The notes beneath the pieces are model-generated. The model made no database searches. It was not told the origin of the DNA and worked only from the letters and a program-made list of their open reading frames with translations. A program made the position numbers and the translations under genes. Below are positions 7,286 through 14,247 of a stretch of 24,209 bases of DNA, one piece after another (positions within the stretch are counted from its first letter, which is position 1; every line of letters begins with the position of its first letter). The stretch spans positions 1 to 24,209 of the forward strand of contig JBEKZL010000090.1 of the NCBI GenBank assembly GCA_049509915.1, given 5' to 3'. Source of the stretch: JBEKYD01 sp049509915. GTDB lineage: Bacteria > Acidobacteriota > Terriglobia > Bryobacterales > Bryobacteraceae.

Positions 7286-8986
7286 ATGGTGCGAGAGTTG
7301 ATCGTCATCGGGCTTGACGGCAGGCCGCGCCGGGTGTCCCTGGACGGGGCCCTGATTACGATAGGGCGTTCAGCCACCTGCGATCTGGCGTTTCCCGATA
7401 GCGTCGGTCTCTCGCGGCAACACGCAGCCATCCGACAAGACGGCGACGCGTGGTCAATCGCGGACCTTGGAAGCAAGAATGGCACCTTTCTGAACGGCAG
7501 GCGCCTGGCAGGCGCAGCGCCGCTATCGGAGGGCGACCGGATTCAGATGGGCGATGTAACGGTGATAGCCGACGGGGAAAACGAAGCCGCGCGTTCGTCC
7601 ATCCTGGCGGTTGAAACGCCCGAGCGGGTGCCGCAAGGCGGTAACGCCGTACTGATCTTTCCGGGGCGGAGGCTGTCGGTCACCGTTACCGACCCCACCC
7701 CGTTCGCATTTGGCCGCGCGAGTACGCTGTTCCAGGCTACGGCCGGCCAAACGGGGCGGGTCTGCATCAAGCTTTTCCCCCAGGTCAAAGGTGTGGAATG
7801 GGAGAGTGTCGCGGCGTTTGAGCGTGAAGTGCTGGCTCAAACCACTCTAAATCATCCAAACATTCTTCCCGTGCTCGACTACGGTCTGAAGTCGGAACCC
7901 CATGGCAGCCCCTTCGTGATCCTGCCATACTGCGACGGGGGGAGCGTTCGGAGCCTTATTCGGGAACGATCGTTCTATCCGCTTTCGGCGGTTAGCGGCC
8001 TTCTGGAGCAGGTCGCCGCGGGACTCGATTTCGCTCACGCCTCCGGCTTCATCCACGGCGATGTCAAGCCCGAAAACATCCTGCTATCAGCGGACCGGAC
8101 CCACGCGTACCTGAGCGATTTCGGGATGTCCAACGTTTTCGCGATTCAGGAACGATTCTCGACGAGGGTTCCCGGCGATCCGGGTGGGACCACGGCGTTC
8201 CTGAGCCCCGAACAGATCTCGCAGAACCAGCAAACAGCTCTTTCCGACATCTACGCATTCGCCATGGTGGCGTACGAACTGTTGACGGGGAAACTGCCTT
8301 TCGATCAGGATCTGCCCCCTTTCCGCCAGATGACGGCAAAAGTGGAGGGGAGAATTTTGGATCCCCGGAGCTTCAGCCCGCTCATCACCGAAGAGATGAA
8401 GTCGGCCCTGCTGGTTGGCTTGCACCGCGACCCACTGGAGCGGCCGCGTTCAGCGACTGCCTTTTGCCGGCTCTTGAGAGGCGCCGCCTACGGGACGCCG
8501 CGCGACCCGGCCAGGGAGTTGGCGGGCCGCAAGACGGTATTCGTCAGCTATAGTCATCGCGATTCCGAGTGGCTCGATCGCATTCGGGTGCATCTGCGCC
8601 CCATCGAGCGGCAAAGGCTGATTCAGCTCTGGGACGATACACGCATCCGTCCCGGGCAGGAATGGCGCAAAGAGATCGAGAGATCTCTGGAGTCCGCAGC
8701 CTGCGCGATACTCCTGGTTAGTCCGCACTTCCTCGCTTCGGACTTCTGTACAGCGGAGGAGATCCCCCGGCTTCTCGAAGGGGCGCGAGACCGCGGCGTC
8801 AAGATCCTCCCGGTAATCATCAGCCCGTGCCGATTCCAGGAGACGCCGGACATCTCCGTTTTCCAAGCCGTTAATTCGCCCTCGAGGACGCTGGCCGAGA
8901 TGCCCGGCCCGGAGCGCGACCGCACCCTCATCAAGCTGGTCGAGGCGGTTCATCGGTCACTGGGATCTAATGCCGGAGACGAGTGA
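7286..8986 (+). CDS. FHA - Ser/Thr protein kinase - TIR domain fusion protein
   Basis: A 566-residue cytoplasmic protein with three signalling domains and no membrane segment. FHA, about residues 20-95: GR at 27-28, SRQH at 43-46, SKNGT at 63-67 and NG at 70-71, so the phosphothreonine-binding residues are kept. Kinase, about 138-400: Lys162 in VCIKLF, HGDVKPEN (Asp259, Asn264), DFG at 278-280, GTTAFLSPE at 301-309. The glycine-rich loop is degenerate (FAFGRASTLFQA), and HGD replaces HRD, making it a non-RD kinase. TIR, about 415-545: FVSYSH at 419-424, DTRIRPGQEW, and SPHFLASDFCTAEE, in which Glu491 is placed like the NADase glutamate of catalytic TIR domains. Hanks-type bacterial kinases phosphorylate Ser/Thr, FHA domains bind pThr, and many bacterial TIR domains cleave NAD+. 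The fusion suggests phosphorylation-controlled TIR output; this is inference. No recognised defence gene is adjacent. Confidence 0.92.
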   Translation: MVRELIVIGLDGRPRRVSLDGALITIGRSATCDLAFPDSVGLSRQHAAIRQDGDAWSIADLGSKNGTFLNGRRLAGAAPLSEGDRIQMGDVTVIADGENEAARSSILAVETPERVPQGGNAVLIFPGRRLSVTVTDPTPFAFGRASTLFQATAGQTGRVCIKLFPQVKGVEWESVAAFEREVLAQTTLNHPNILPVLDYGLKSEPHGSPFVILPYCDGGSVRSLIRERSFYPLSAVSGLLEQVAAGLDFAHASGFIHGDVKPENILLSADRTHAYLSDFGMSNVFAIQERFSTRVPGDPGGTTAFLSPEQISQNQQTALSDIYAFAMVAYELLTGKLPFDQDLPPFRQMTAKVEGRILDPRSFSPLITEEMKSALLVGLHRDPLERPRSATAFCRLLRGAAYGTPRDPARELAGRKTVFVSYSHRDSEWLDRIRVHLRPIERQRLIQLWDDTRIRPGQEWRKEIERSLESAACAILLVSPHFLASDFCTAEEIPRLLEGARDRGVKILPVIISPCRFQETPDISVFQAVNSPSRTLAEMPGPERDRTLIKLVEAVHRSLGSNAGDE

Positions 8987-9030
8987 CGGCCGCGCACCGC
9001 AAGCAAAGCCGCGACGACCTCCGGCTCTGC

Positions 9031-9055
9031 AGGCTTGACAGCCGGCTGTCAGCCT
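9031..9055. repeat. Hairpin between convergent genes (possible bidirectional terminator)
   Basis: TGACAGCCGGCTGTCA at 9036-9051 is a perfect 16-bp palindrome, extended by AGGC and GCCT arms with a one-base T bulge. It lies between the convergent stops at 8986 and 9065. No T-tract follows on either strand, so it is either a non-canonical terminator or one of the palindromic repeats of this genome. Confidence 0.55.
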
Positions 9056-9064
9056 GCGCCACGT

Positions 9065-10147
9065 CTACAGCAAGTCTTCCCGGCCGCGCTTTTCCAGGGC
9101 TTTGACCACGTCGCCGACTCGCTGCGCGTGGTCGCGGGTGGCCACCAGCAGGGCGTCGGGCGTATCCACCACGATCAGGTCGTCCACTCCGACCAGCGCC
9201 ACCAGCTTGCCGCGGGCGTCGACGAAGTTGCGGCTGGAGTTCAGGCAGACGGATTCACCCGCGATGGCGTTGCCCTCCGCGTCGTAGCCGAGGAGGTCGT
9301 AGACGGCGTTCCAGCTTCCCACGTCGTTCCAGCCGAAATCGGCCGCCGCGATGCCGCATACGCCCTTGGCTTTTTCGAGCACGGCGTAGTCGATCGAGAT
9401 GTTCTCGCAGAGCGGAAAAGCGCGCGCCAGCTGCACCGCCCAGTCGCGCGTTCCCAAACGCGGCAGCGCCGCCAGCAGGGTCGCGGTCTTCGGAAGATGG
9501 CGGCGCAACTCTTCCAGCAGTACGCTGGTGCGCCAGAAGAACATGCCCGAATTCCAATAGAAGTTGCCCGCGGCTACATATCGCCTGGCGGCGGCCAGCG
9601 CCGGCTTCTCGCGAAAGCGCTTCACCTCCACCGGCGCCAATGTGCCCTTGACGAAATCTTTGGGGAACTCGACATACCCATAACCGGTTTCCGGCCAGCG
9701 CGGCTCGATTCCCACCACCATCAGGCGCCCTTCCCCCGCTCCGCGAAACGCCGCCTTTAGTACCGCTCGATACGCCGCCGGCTTCGCGATTACATGGTCG
9801 GAGGGAAACACTCCCATGACCGCTTCCGGATCGAGCGAATTCAGTATCTGCGCCGCCAGACCGATGGCCGGCGCGGTGTTGCGCTGCAGCGGCTCGGACA
9901 GAATCTGCCGTTTAGGAACCTCCGGAAGCTGGCGCACGATGGTGCCGCGCAGATGTCCGTTGGTCAACACCCAGATGTGTTCCGGCGCGATCAGCGGGGC
10001 CAGGCGGTCCACCGTGGCCTGGATCAGCGTTCGTTCTCCCACCACATTCAGAACCTGCTTGGCGGAGCGCTTGCGGCTTCGCGGCCAGAAACGCGTACCG
10101 CGTCCTCCGGCCAGAATCAATCCGTAATGATGCGAGCTTGTCGGCAT
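9065..10147 (-). CDS. manC: Mannose-1-phosphate guanylyltransferase (GDP-mannose pyrophosphorylase)
   Basis: A 360-residue nucleotidyltransferase making GDP-mannose from mannose-1-phosphate and GTP, a precursor for glycans and exopolysaccharide. The N-terminal nucleotide signature is LILAGGRGTRFWPRSRKRSA followed by KQVLNV. Further family segments are SEPLQRNTAPAIGLAA, FPSDHVI, PETGYGYVE, FREKP, and NSGMFFWRTS, and the C-terminal FGWNDVGSW. The length fits the short form without the C-terminal isomerase (cupin) domain. The gene starts 18 bp after the stop of the signal peptidase gene on the same strand, so the two are probably co-transcribed. Confidence 0.93.
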   Translation of the reverse strand: MPTSSHHYGLILAGGRGTRFWPRSRKRSAKQVLNVVGERTLIQATVDRLAPLIAPEHIWVLTNGHLRGTIVRQLPEVPKRQILSEPLQRNTAPAIGLAAQILNSLDPEAVMGVFPSDHVIAKPAAYRAVLKAAFRGAGEGRLMVVGIEPRWPETGYGYVEFPKDFVKGTLAPVEVKRFREKPALAAARRYVAAGNFYWNSGMFFWRTSVLLEELRRHLPKTATLLAALPRLGTRDWAVQLARAFPLCENISIDYAVLEKAKGVCGIAAADFGWNDVGSWNAVYDLLGYDAEGNAIAGESVCLNSSRNFVDARGKLVALVGVDDLIVVDTPDALLVATRDHAQRVGDVVKALEKRGREDLL

Positions 10148-10157
10148 GGGCGGTGCG

Positions 10158-10177
10158 CCGTTACGCTATTGTAACGG
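10158..10177. repeat. Small inverted repeat at the lepB-manC junction
   Basis: CCGTTAC and GTAACGG arms are separated by 6 bp and span the lepB stop codon. It could form a weak intercistronic hairpin. No other role is visible. Confidence 0.4.
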
Positions 10178-10957
10178 GTATCCGCGAATCAGGTTGAAGG
10201 TGCGCCGCCAGCGCGTCTTGCTGGGAAAATGCTCCACCAGGTCGACCAGGTGCTCGATGCTCATGGCCGGGTTGGCCAGGGCGTCGGTGGGCGCGTCGTA
10301 CGACCAGTAAATCAGCAGTGGTTTGCCCACGATGTTCTCGCGCGGCACAAAGCCCCAGTAGCGGCTGTCGAGCGACGAATCGCGGTTGTCCCCCATGGCG
10401 AAATACCCGCCCGGCGGCACCACCACTTCCCCGCCCGCCACGTGATAGTGCAGCATTTCTTCGGCCCCCTGGGAAACGTGGATGTTCGGCTCGGACGGGA
10501 AATCGTCGCGGTACGAATCCAGGTATTCGGTCTTGTGATAAACGTAAGGCTCGCTCACCCGGTGGCCGTTCAGCACCAGTTGTTTGTGCACCAGCTTGAT
10601 GCGGTCCCCGGGCACGCCGATGCACCGCTTCACAAAAGTCTGCTGGATGTCCGCCGGGTAGCGAAATACAATGATGTCGCCGCGCTTCACTTCCGTGTAT
10701 GGCAGAATATGGGTGGATATCGACCCGGGAGGTGCGTACGCCAGTTTGTCCACCAGCAGATGGTCGCCGATCAGCAGCGTGTCTTCCATCGATCCGGTGG
10801 GGATCACAAAGGCCTGCACCAGGGTGGTCGTGCCGAACAGCAGCAGGACTACGGTGACCGCCCATTCCGCCAGGAATCCGCGCTGGTAAATGGCTCGCGG
10901 CGGGGCCTCGGGCGCGACTGGCGTCACCGGCGCTACAATGATCGGGTTATCGTCCAC
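10166..10957 (-). CDS. lepB: Signal peptidase I
   Basis: A 263-residue type I signal peptidase that cleaves signal peptides of exported proteins at the outer face of the cytoplasmic membrane. After a proline-rich cytoplasmic N-terminus, one membrane helix (about residues 29-50, WAVTVVLLLFGTTTLVQAFV) leads into the serine box with Ser56 (PTGSMEDTL). The general-base Lys110 lies in FVKRCIGVPGD, and the later box GGYFAMGDNRDSSLDSR is present. The start is GTG at 10957, which gives MDDNPIIV. It is the first gene of a lepB-manC pair and is divergent from the small membrane-protein pair, with 58 bp between the starts. Confidence 0.95.
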   Translation of the reverse strand: MDDNPIIVAPVTPVAPEAPPRAIYQRGFLAEWAVTVVLLLFGTTTLVQAFVIPTGSMEDTLLIGDHLLVDKLAYAPPGSISTHILPYTEVKRGDIIVFRYPADIQQTFVKRCIGVPGDRIKLVHKQLVLNGHRVSEPYVYHKTEYLDSYRDDFPSEPNIHVSQGAEEMLHYHVAGGEVVVPPGGYFAMGDNRDSSLDSRYWGFVPRENIVGKPLLIYWSYDAPTDALANPAMSIEHLVDLVEHFPSKTRWRRTFNLIRGYPLQ

Positions 10958-11015
10958 TTCTTTTTATTCTATCGAATCCTGGTATGCTGTTGAGAGACTT
11001 CCAGAGGCCTATCGT

Positions 11016-11405
11016 TTGAGCTCTTCCACCATTGTCCCCACACCCGTACACCAGCACCGGCGCCGATCCGTGCTGTTGGTTTCGGTGTGTACGCTGCTGG
11101 CCGCGGCGGCACAGATCCTTTTTAAGATTGGCATGAAGCATTTCGAGCCGAATCTGCTGGCGCTCGTCACGAACCTGCCGCTCGTCGCCGGCTACGTACT
11201 CTACGGTCTGTTTACGCTGGGGATGGTGGTGGCGTTGCGCGACGCCGAGCTTTCGATTCTCTATCCCATCATCGCCCTGAGTTACGTGTGGGTCACGGCG
11301 CTCTCTTACTTCCTCTTCCAGGACACCTTGAGCCCGCTGAAGCTGGCCGGCATCGTCTGTATCATGGCGGGAGTAGCGGTGCTGGGGCGCGGGCAAAAAG
11401 GATGA
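11016..11405 (+). CDS. Half-size EamA/SMR-type membrane protein, first subunit
   Basis: About 129 residues with four predicted membrane helices: SVLLVSVCTLLAAAAQILF, a helix through LPLVAGYVLYGLFTLGMVV, ILYPIIALSYVWVTALSYFL and LAGIVCIMAGVAVLG. This is the fold of one SMR/EamA half. The start is taken as TTG at 11016 because AGAGG lies 8 nt upstream; the open frame runs back to 10890 but that part overlaps lepB. The stop overlaps the next start by ATGA. Coupled unequal pairs of this size resemble ArnE/ArnF-like undecaprenyl-linked sugar flippase subunits or paired SMR drug exporters. The substrate is unknown; a glycolipid role beside manC is speculative. Confidence 0.75.
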   Translation: MSSSTIVPTPVHQHRRRSVLLVSVCTLLAAAAQILFKIGMKHFEPNLLALVTNLPLVAGYVLYGLFTLGMVVALRDAELSILYPIIALSYVWVTALSYFLFQDTLSPLKLAGIVCIMAGVAVLGRGQKG

Positions 11406-11758
11406 CTCCGGTTACCACTCCTTTCAGCTCGGTGGCGCTGGTGCTGCTGGCTTCCGTGATCGGCTCGTTCGGAGCCGTCTTTCTCAAGCTGGGCGCGGCC
11501 CGCTGGAAAGGCGACATCTGGGGCCTCTTCAGTTGGCGCCTCGCGTTGGGAGTCGGTCTTTATCTCGGCTCGTCGGTAATTTACACCCTGGGCATCAAAC
11601 ACGGCCAGCTTTCGGTTCTTTATCCGATGGTGGCGCTGGGCTACGTTTGGGCGCTGCTGTGGGCGCGCCTCTTTTTCGACGAGCGATTCACGCGCCAGAA
11701 ACAGTTGGGCCTGGGCCTGGTCCTGATCGGCGTGGTGTGCGTGGGGCTGGGAAGCTGA
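11402..11758 (+). CDS. Half-size EamA/SMR-type membrane protein, second subunit
   Basis: A 118-residue protein with four predicted helices: VALVLLASVIGSFGAVFLKL, LALGVGLYLGSSVIYTLGI, VLYPMVALGYVWALLWARLF and LGLGLVLIGVVCVGLG. It is a paralogue of the upstream gene: both carry LSxLYPxxALxYVWxxL before the third helix. The ATGA overlap at 11402-11405 indicates coupled translation and a heterodimer of two four-helix subunits. The start ATG at 11402 is preferred over the upstream ATG of the same frame, which lies inside the first subunit. Confidence 0.78.
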   Translation: MTPVTTPFSSVALVLLASVIGSFGAVFLKLGAARWKGDIWGLFSWRLALGVGLYLGSSVIYTLGIKHGQLSVLYPMVALGYVWALLWARLFFDERFTRQKQLGLGLVLIGVVCVGLGS

Positions 11759-11820
11759 GCACGCCCATGCGAACTCATGTGGAGGTGCTTAACCGCCCCG
11801 GGGATTTCGTAGTTCGGGCG

Positions 11821-11912
11821 CGTTGACCGCTCCCTTACGGTCGCGGCTCGGTTATGGGAGCCGCGTGTTTGAGGTCACTTACCGAGCCGCGACCGTAAGG
11901 GAGAGGTCAACG
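11821..11912. repeat. Palindromic repeat element, 32-bp arms
   Basis: Arms at 11821-11852 and 11881-11912 are reverse complements over 32 bp with one mismatch, around a 28-bp loop. The arm core CCGAGCCGCGACCGTAAGG recurs in diverged form at 18019-18048 and 21287-21315. The element sits between the membrane-protein pair and the DUF433 gene and may terminate transcription from the former. It looks like a non-coding dispersed repeat of the REP or MITE kind. Confidence 0.8.
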
Positions 11913-12002
11913 AGAATCAATTTCCCGGATCGGCTTAGCACCCGTCACGCTTTCTCGTCTTCCCAACCGCTTGAGGTTATCCTGAAAGAAGGAGGCTCGA
12001 CG

Positions 12003-12263
12003 ATGGCGACTCTCGATTGGTCACAATGCCCCGCCGTGGAGAGCGTGCTGGGGAAGGTCAGCAGCGCGTGGGTGTTTCGCGATACGCGGATGCCGGTTTC
12101 CACTGTCTTCGAGAACTTCGAGTTCGGGGCGACGATCGACGAAATCATGGAGTGGTTCGACGTGACGCGGGAACAGGTGGTCGCAGTCCTCGAATTCGCG
12201 GCGCGGAGCCTTGACGCGCCCACTGTTGCGGCACGGCACGGCATCGACGGCACCGACAACTGA
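12003..12263 (+). CDS. DUF433 antitoxin-like protein
   Basis: An 86-residue protein of the DUF433 family, winged-helix-like proteins that commonly serve as antitoxins to PIN-like DUF5615 toxins. The family core is clear: VFRDTRMPVSTVFENFEFGA, then TIDEIMEWFDVTREQVVAVLEFAA. The start ATG 12003 has a very strong AAGGAGG ribosome-binding site 7 nt upstream. No DUF5615 partner follows; instead an RHH/PIN pair begins 22 bp downstream. It may therefore be an orphan antitoxin or be working as an extra regulator of the following pair. Confidence 0.82.
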   Translation: MATLDWSQCPAVESVLGKVSSAWVFRDTRMPVSTVFENFEFGATIDEIMEWFDVTREQVVAVLEFAARSLDAPTVAARHGIDGTDN

Positions 12264-12285
12264 TACGATGGGATGAGAGTCCTCC

Positions 12286-12537
12286 ATGACGCTGACCATT
12301 GACCTTCCGGACGAGCAGACCGAAGCGCTTGCGGTGAAGGCGCGGGCGCAAGGCCTGTCAAGCGAACAGTACGTCCGGCAATTGCTGGAACATGACCTTG
12401 TGCCGGAATGGCTCCAGAAGTCGTGGGAGAGCGCCAGGGATGCCGGCCTGGATCGCCTTTCCATGGACGAGATCGACGCGGAAATTGGCGCGGCGCGAAA
12501 GGCGCGGCGTGAATCCCGGCTACCGCCGGGCGCATGA
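12286..12537 (+). CDS. Ribbon-helix-helix antitoxin of a PIN toxin pair
   Basis: An 83-residue antitoxin. The N-terminus TLTIDLPDEQTEALAVKARA is a beta-strand plus helix, followed by GLSSEQYVRQLLEHDL, as in RHH/VapB-like antitoxins. The C-terminal half (SWESARDAGLDRLSMDEIDA) is a charged, probably flexible toxin-binding tail. Its stop overlaps the PIN gene start (ATGA at 12534-12537). An extended -10-like TGATACGAT occurs at 12261-12269. Together with the next gene it makes a complete type II toxin-antitoxin module. Confidence 0.85.
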   Translation: MTLTIDLPDEQTEALAVKARAQGLSSEQYVRQLLEHDLVPEWLQKSWESARDAGLDRLSMDEIDAEIGAARKARRESRLPPGA

Positions 12538-12959
12538 TTCGGGTCGTTCTCGATACCAACATAGTCGTTTCGGCCTTGTTGCAGCCCCTCGGCCCTCCCG
12601 CACGGGTGCTCGCCTTGGCTATGGGCGGCACGATTCAGCTGTGCGTCAGCGGCAGCGTTTATGCCGAGTACGAGGAGGTCATCAGCCGTCCCAGGTTCCA
12701 GCGCGCCGAAGACGTCATAGCGGACACGCTTCAGGGCATTCGCCAGAACGGCTTTTGGGTTCGGCCTATCGAAACCGTGCGGGCGTGCTCCGACCCGGAC
12801 GACGACATTTTTCTGGAATGCGCTCAGGCCGCGCGGGCGGACTATTTGGCGACTGGCAACCTGAAGCACTTCCCAGCCTCGTGGGCGGAAACCCGAATTG
12901 TGACGCCGCGACACCTACTGGATATCCTGGCGGGTGCGGATTGGGAGAGAGGGCTGTAA
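12534..12959 (+). CDS. PIN-domain toxin (COG1569-like RNase)
   Basis: A 141-residue PIN-domain protein, a Mg-dependent endoribonuclease toxin. The acidic active site is complete: Asp7 in VVLDTNI, Glu45 in YAEYEEV, the DPDDD cluster at about 87-91, and Asp103 in RADYLATGN. Sequence style (VVSALLQPLGPPARVL, ISRPRF) fits the putative toxin component family COG1569. Overlap with the RHH antitoxin indicates coupled expression. It appears intact, unlike the other toxins in this window. Confidence 0.9.
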   Translation: MIRVVLDTNIVVSALLQPLGPPARVLALAMGGTIQLCVSGSVYAEYEEVISRPRFQRAEDVIADTLQGIRQNGFWVRPIETVRACSDPDDDIFLECAQAARADYLATGNLKHFPASWAETRIVTPRHLLDILAGADWERGL

Positions 12960-13041
12960 CCCCAGCCTTCTTCCTTTTGGCGGGCAGCCCTGCCCGTCCG
13001 GCGGGTTTGGGCGGCGGTGTCCCCAAGCGGGCCCTGCCCCC

Positions 13042-13068
13042 CTTCTCCGGGCGGTCTTCTCCGGGCGG
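13042..13068. repeat. 14-bp tandem duplication in a GC-rich gap
   Basis: CTTCTCCGGGCGG occurs at 13042-13054 and again at 13056-13068, a 14-bp period repeat. The surrounding gap (12960-13116) is GC-rich with short hairpins such as CGGGCAG/CTGCCCG at 12981-12996. No gene is seen there. Confidence 0.7.
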
Positions 13069-13116
13069 GCCTCCGCGCTCTTGCGGGAAGCGCTATACTG
13101 TCGGCGGACATTTCCC

Positions 13117-13524
13117 ATGCCACATCCCTTTGACCCTGATTGGGCGGGCCCCGACATTTTTGTAGAGCACAAAGGCGTGATTGTATACCACTGCTACAAC
13201 GGCGACGAGATGATGGGCCCGGCCCACCAGACCTACGAGTTTAGTCTGAGCACGACCTGCGGGAACCGACGATGCACGTGTGGGGCACGACGTAGGTATC
13301 GATTCGACGTTCGGACCCTTCCAAACTATAAGGAGTGGCCAAAACCTTTGACGATCGCGGACGCCGGCTTTTCCTCGGAATGGAACATGGAGGCTTGGCA
13401 GTACTACTATGCGTCGATGGCTGCTTTCCACAGAGAGGTCATATGTGCAGCCGTCGACCTTGGTTATCTCACGCCCCAAGGTGCCCGTCTACCGCCCCGT
13501 TCCCATTCCAAGCACGTAAACTAA
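13117..13524 (+). CDS. Hypothetical protein, unrecognised
   Basis: A 135-residue protein I do not recognise. It is rich in aromatic residues (YEFSLSTT, WQYYYASMAAF, several Trp/Tyr) and has a cysteine cluster TCGNRRCTCGARRRYRFDVR near its middle. There is no signal peptide or membrane helix. The start ATG 13117 is chosen because the frame upstream is a GC-rich repeat tract; a TATACT hexamer at 13094-13099 lies 17 nt before it. Codon use is less GC-rich than in neighbouring genes, which may point to acquisition. Function unknown. Confidence 0.6.
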   Translation: MPHPFDPDWAGPDIFVEHKGVIVYHCYNGDEMMGPAHQTYEFSLSTTCGNRRCTCGARRRYRFDVRTLPNYKEWPKPLTIADAGFSSEWNMEAWQYYYASMAAFHREVICAAVDLGYLTPQGARLPPRSHSKHVN

Positions 13525-13590
13525 CTTCCGGGCAAAGGCGCGGCCCAAGACGGATGGGGTACAGCGATTCGCGCCACGCCAGGTCCAAAT

Positions 13591-13800
13591 CTAAGGGTTG
13601 GCGCTTGCTTGCCGTATCCGAGCTTCAATCTGGGAGCTAGATTCTCCGTAGTTGCTAGCCGGGACCTCGCGAACTTCGTCCTCGGTCAGTGGATTCGACG
13701 ACTCCAAAATATGTCCCTCTTGCGTGTTCACCAGTAGCACGATGAATTTGCCGGGGCTGCCCTTAAGCCGCTCTACGGTCAGCGTTCCTGCATGTTCCAT
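13591..13800 (-). CDS. Small hypothetical protein
   Basis: A 69-residue protein from ATG 13800 (a TTG at 13809 would add three residues). The sequence, with MEHAGTLTVERLKG, KFIVLLVNTQEGHILESSNP and TEDEVREV, has a plausible beta-alpha pattern but matches no family I recognise. A TATTAT hexamer (13809-13814, minus strand) ends 8 nt before the ATG, so the transcript could be nearly leaderless. It converges on the 13117-13524 gene. Chance ORF cannot be excluded. Confidence 0.5.
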   Translation of the reverse strand: MEHAGTLTVERLKGSPGKFIVLLVNTQEGHILESSNPLTEDEVREVPASNYGESSSQIEARIRQASANP

Positions 13801-13958
13801 ATGGCCCAATAATACCAGCTTCGCTCTTTATTCCCAGGCCCTCGGAGCCCTCGGAGCTTCCTGTCATCCCCTTCCTCCTTGTCTGAGTCGCCGGTCGCGA
13901 TCTTTTGCTGCCGCTGGGCCCCGCCTCTGGCGGATACTGGTTTCGGAGGAGGTTCAAA

Positions 13959-14141
13959 ATGCCAGACGGCCAGTGCTGCAAAACGTGTGGTCAATCTATC
14001 CCTGAGGACGTTTTGGATTCGCGTGGAAACTGTCCGCGCTGCGTCGAGAATTCTTACTGCGTAGCGTGTGGAGTGTACGCGTATCCGCTGGAAGAGGGGA
14101 TGTGCGCAGGGTGCAGGCGACTCGGCTCGGGCCCAACTTAG
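13959..14141 (+). CDS. Small cysteine-rich double zinc-ribbon protein
   Basis: A 60-residue protein with four CxxC knuckles: CKTC, CPRC, CVAC and CAGC, which could bind two zinc ions. The ATG at 13959 has an excellent GGAGGAGG ribosome-binding site 7 nt upstream. Such tiny zinc ribbons occur as nucleic-acid- or protein-binding adaptors; no specific role can be read. It is on the same strand as the SDR gene, 106 bp upstream of it. Confidence 0.7.
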   Translation: MPDGQCCKTCGQSIPEDVLDSRGNCPRCVENSYCVACGVYAYPLEEGMCAGCRRLGSGPT

Positions 14142-14173
14142 GCGGGCGCTGCCGATGGGGTGACGAAGGCGAT

Positions 14174-14197
14174 GAAAAAAAGCCGACCCTGCCGGCT
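14174..14197 (-). terminator. Weak terminator-like hairpin
   Basis: On the minus strand AGCCG and CGGCT arms (7-nt loop) are followed by seven T. No minus-strand gene lies upstream to be terminated, so this may be chance or limit antisense transcription. Confidence 0.25.
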
Positions 14198-14204
14198 GCG
14201 TTAG

Positions 14205-14234
14205 TTGCCTCCCGACGGCGCGCCGACGCATAAT
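14205..14234 (+). promoter_or_regulatory. Promoter of the SDR gene
   Basis: TTGCCT (14205-14210) and CATAAT (14229-14234) are 18 bp apart. Transcription would begin near 14241, which favours the ATG at 14248 over the ATG at 14233 as the start. Confidence 0.5.
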
Positions 14235-14247
14235 GGGGCTTCTACTC

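Noticed and set aside
12960..13116. GC-rich tract after the PIN gene as a Rho-independent terminator
   Set aside because: Short hairpins exist (CGGGCAG/CTGCCCG) but no T-run follows on either strand.
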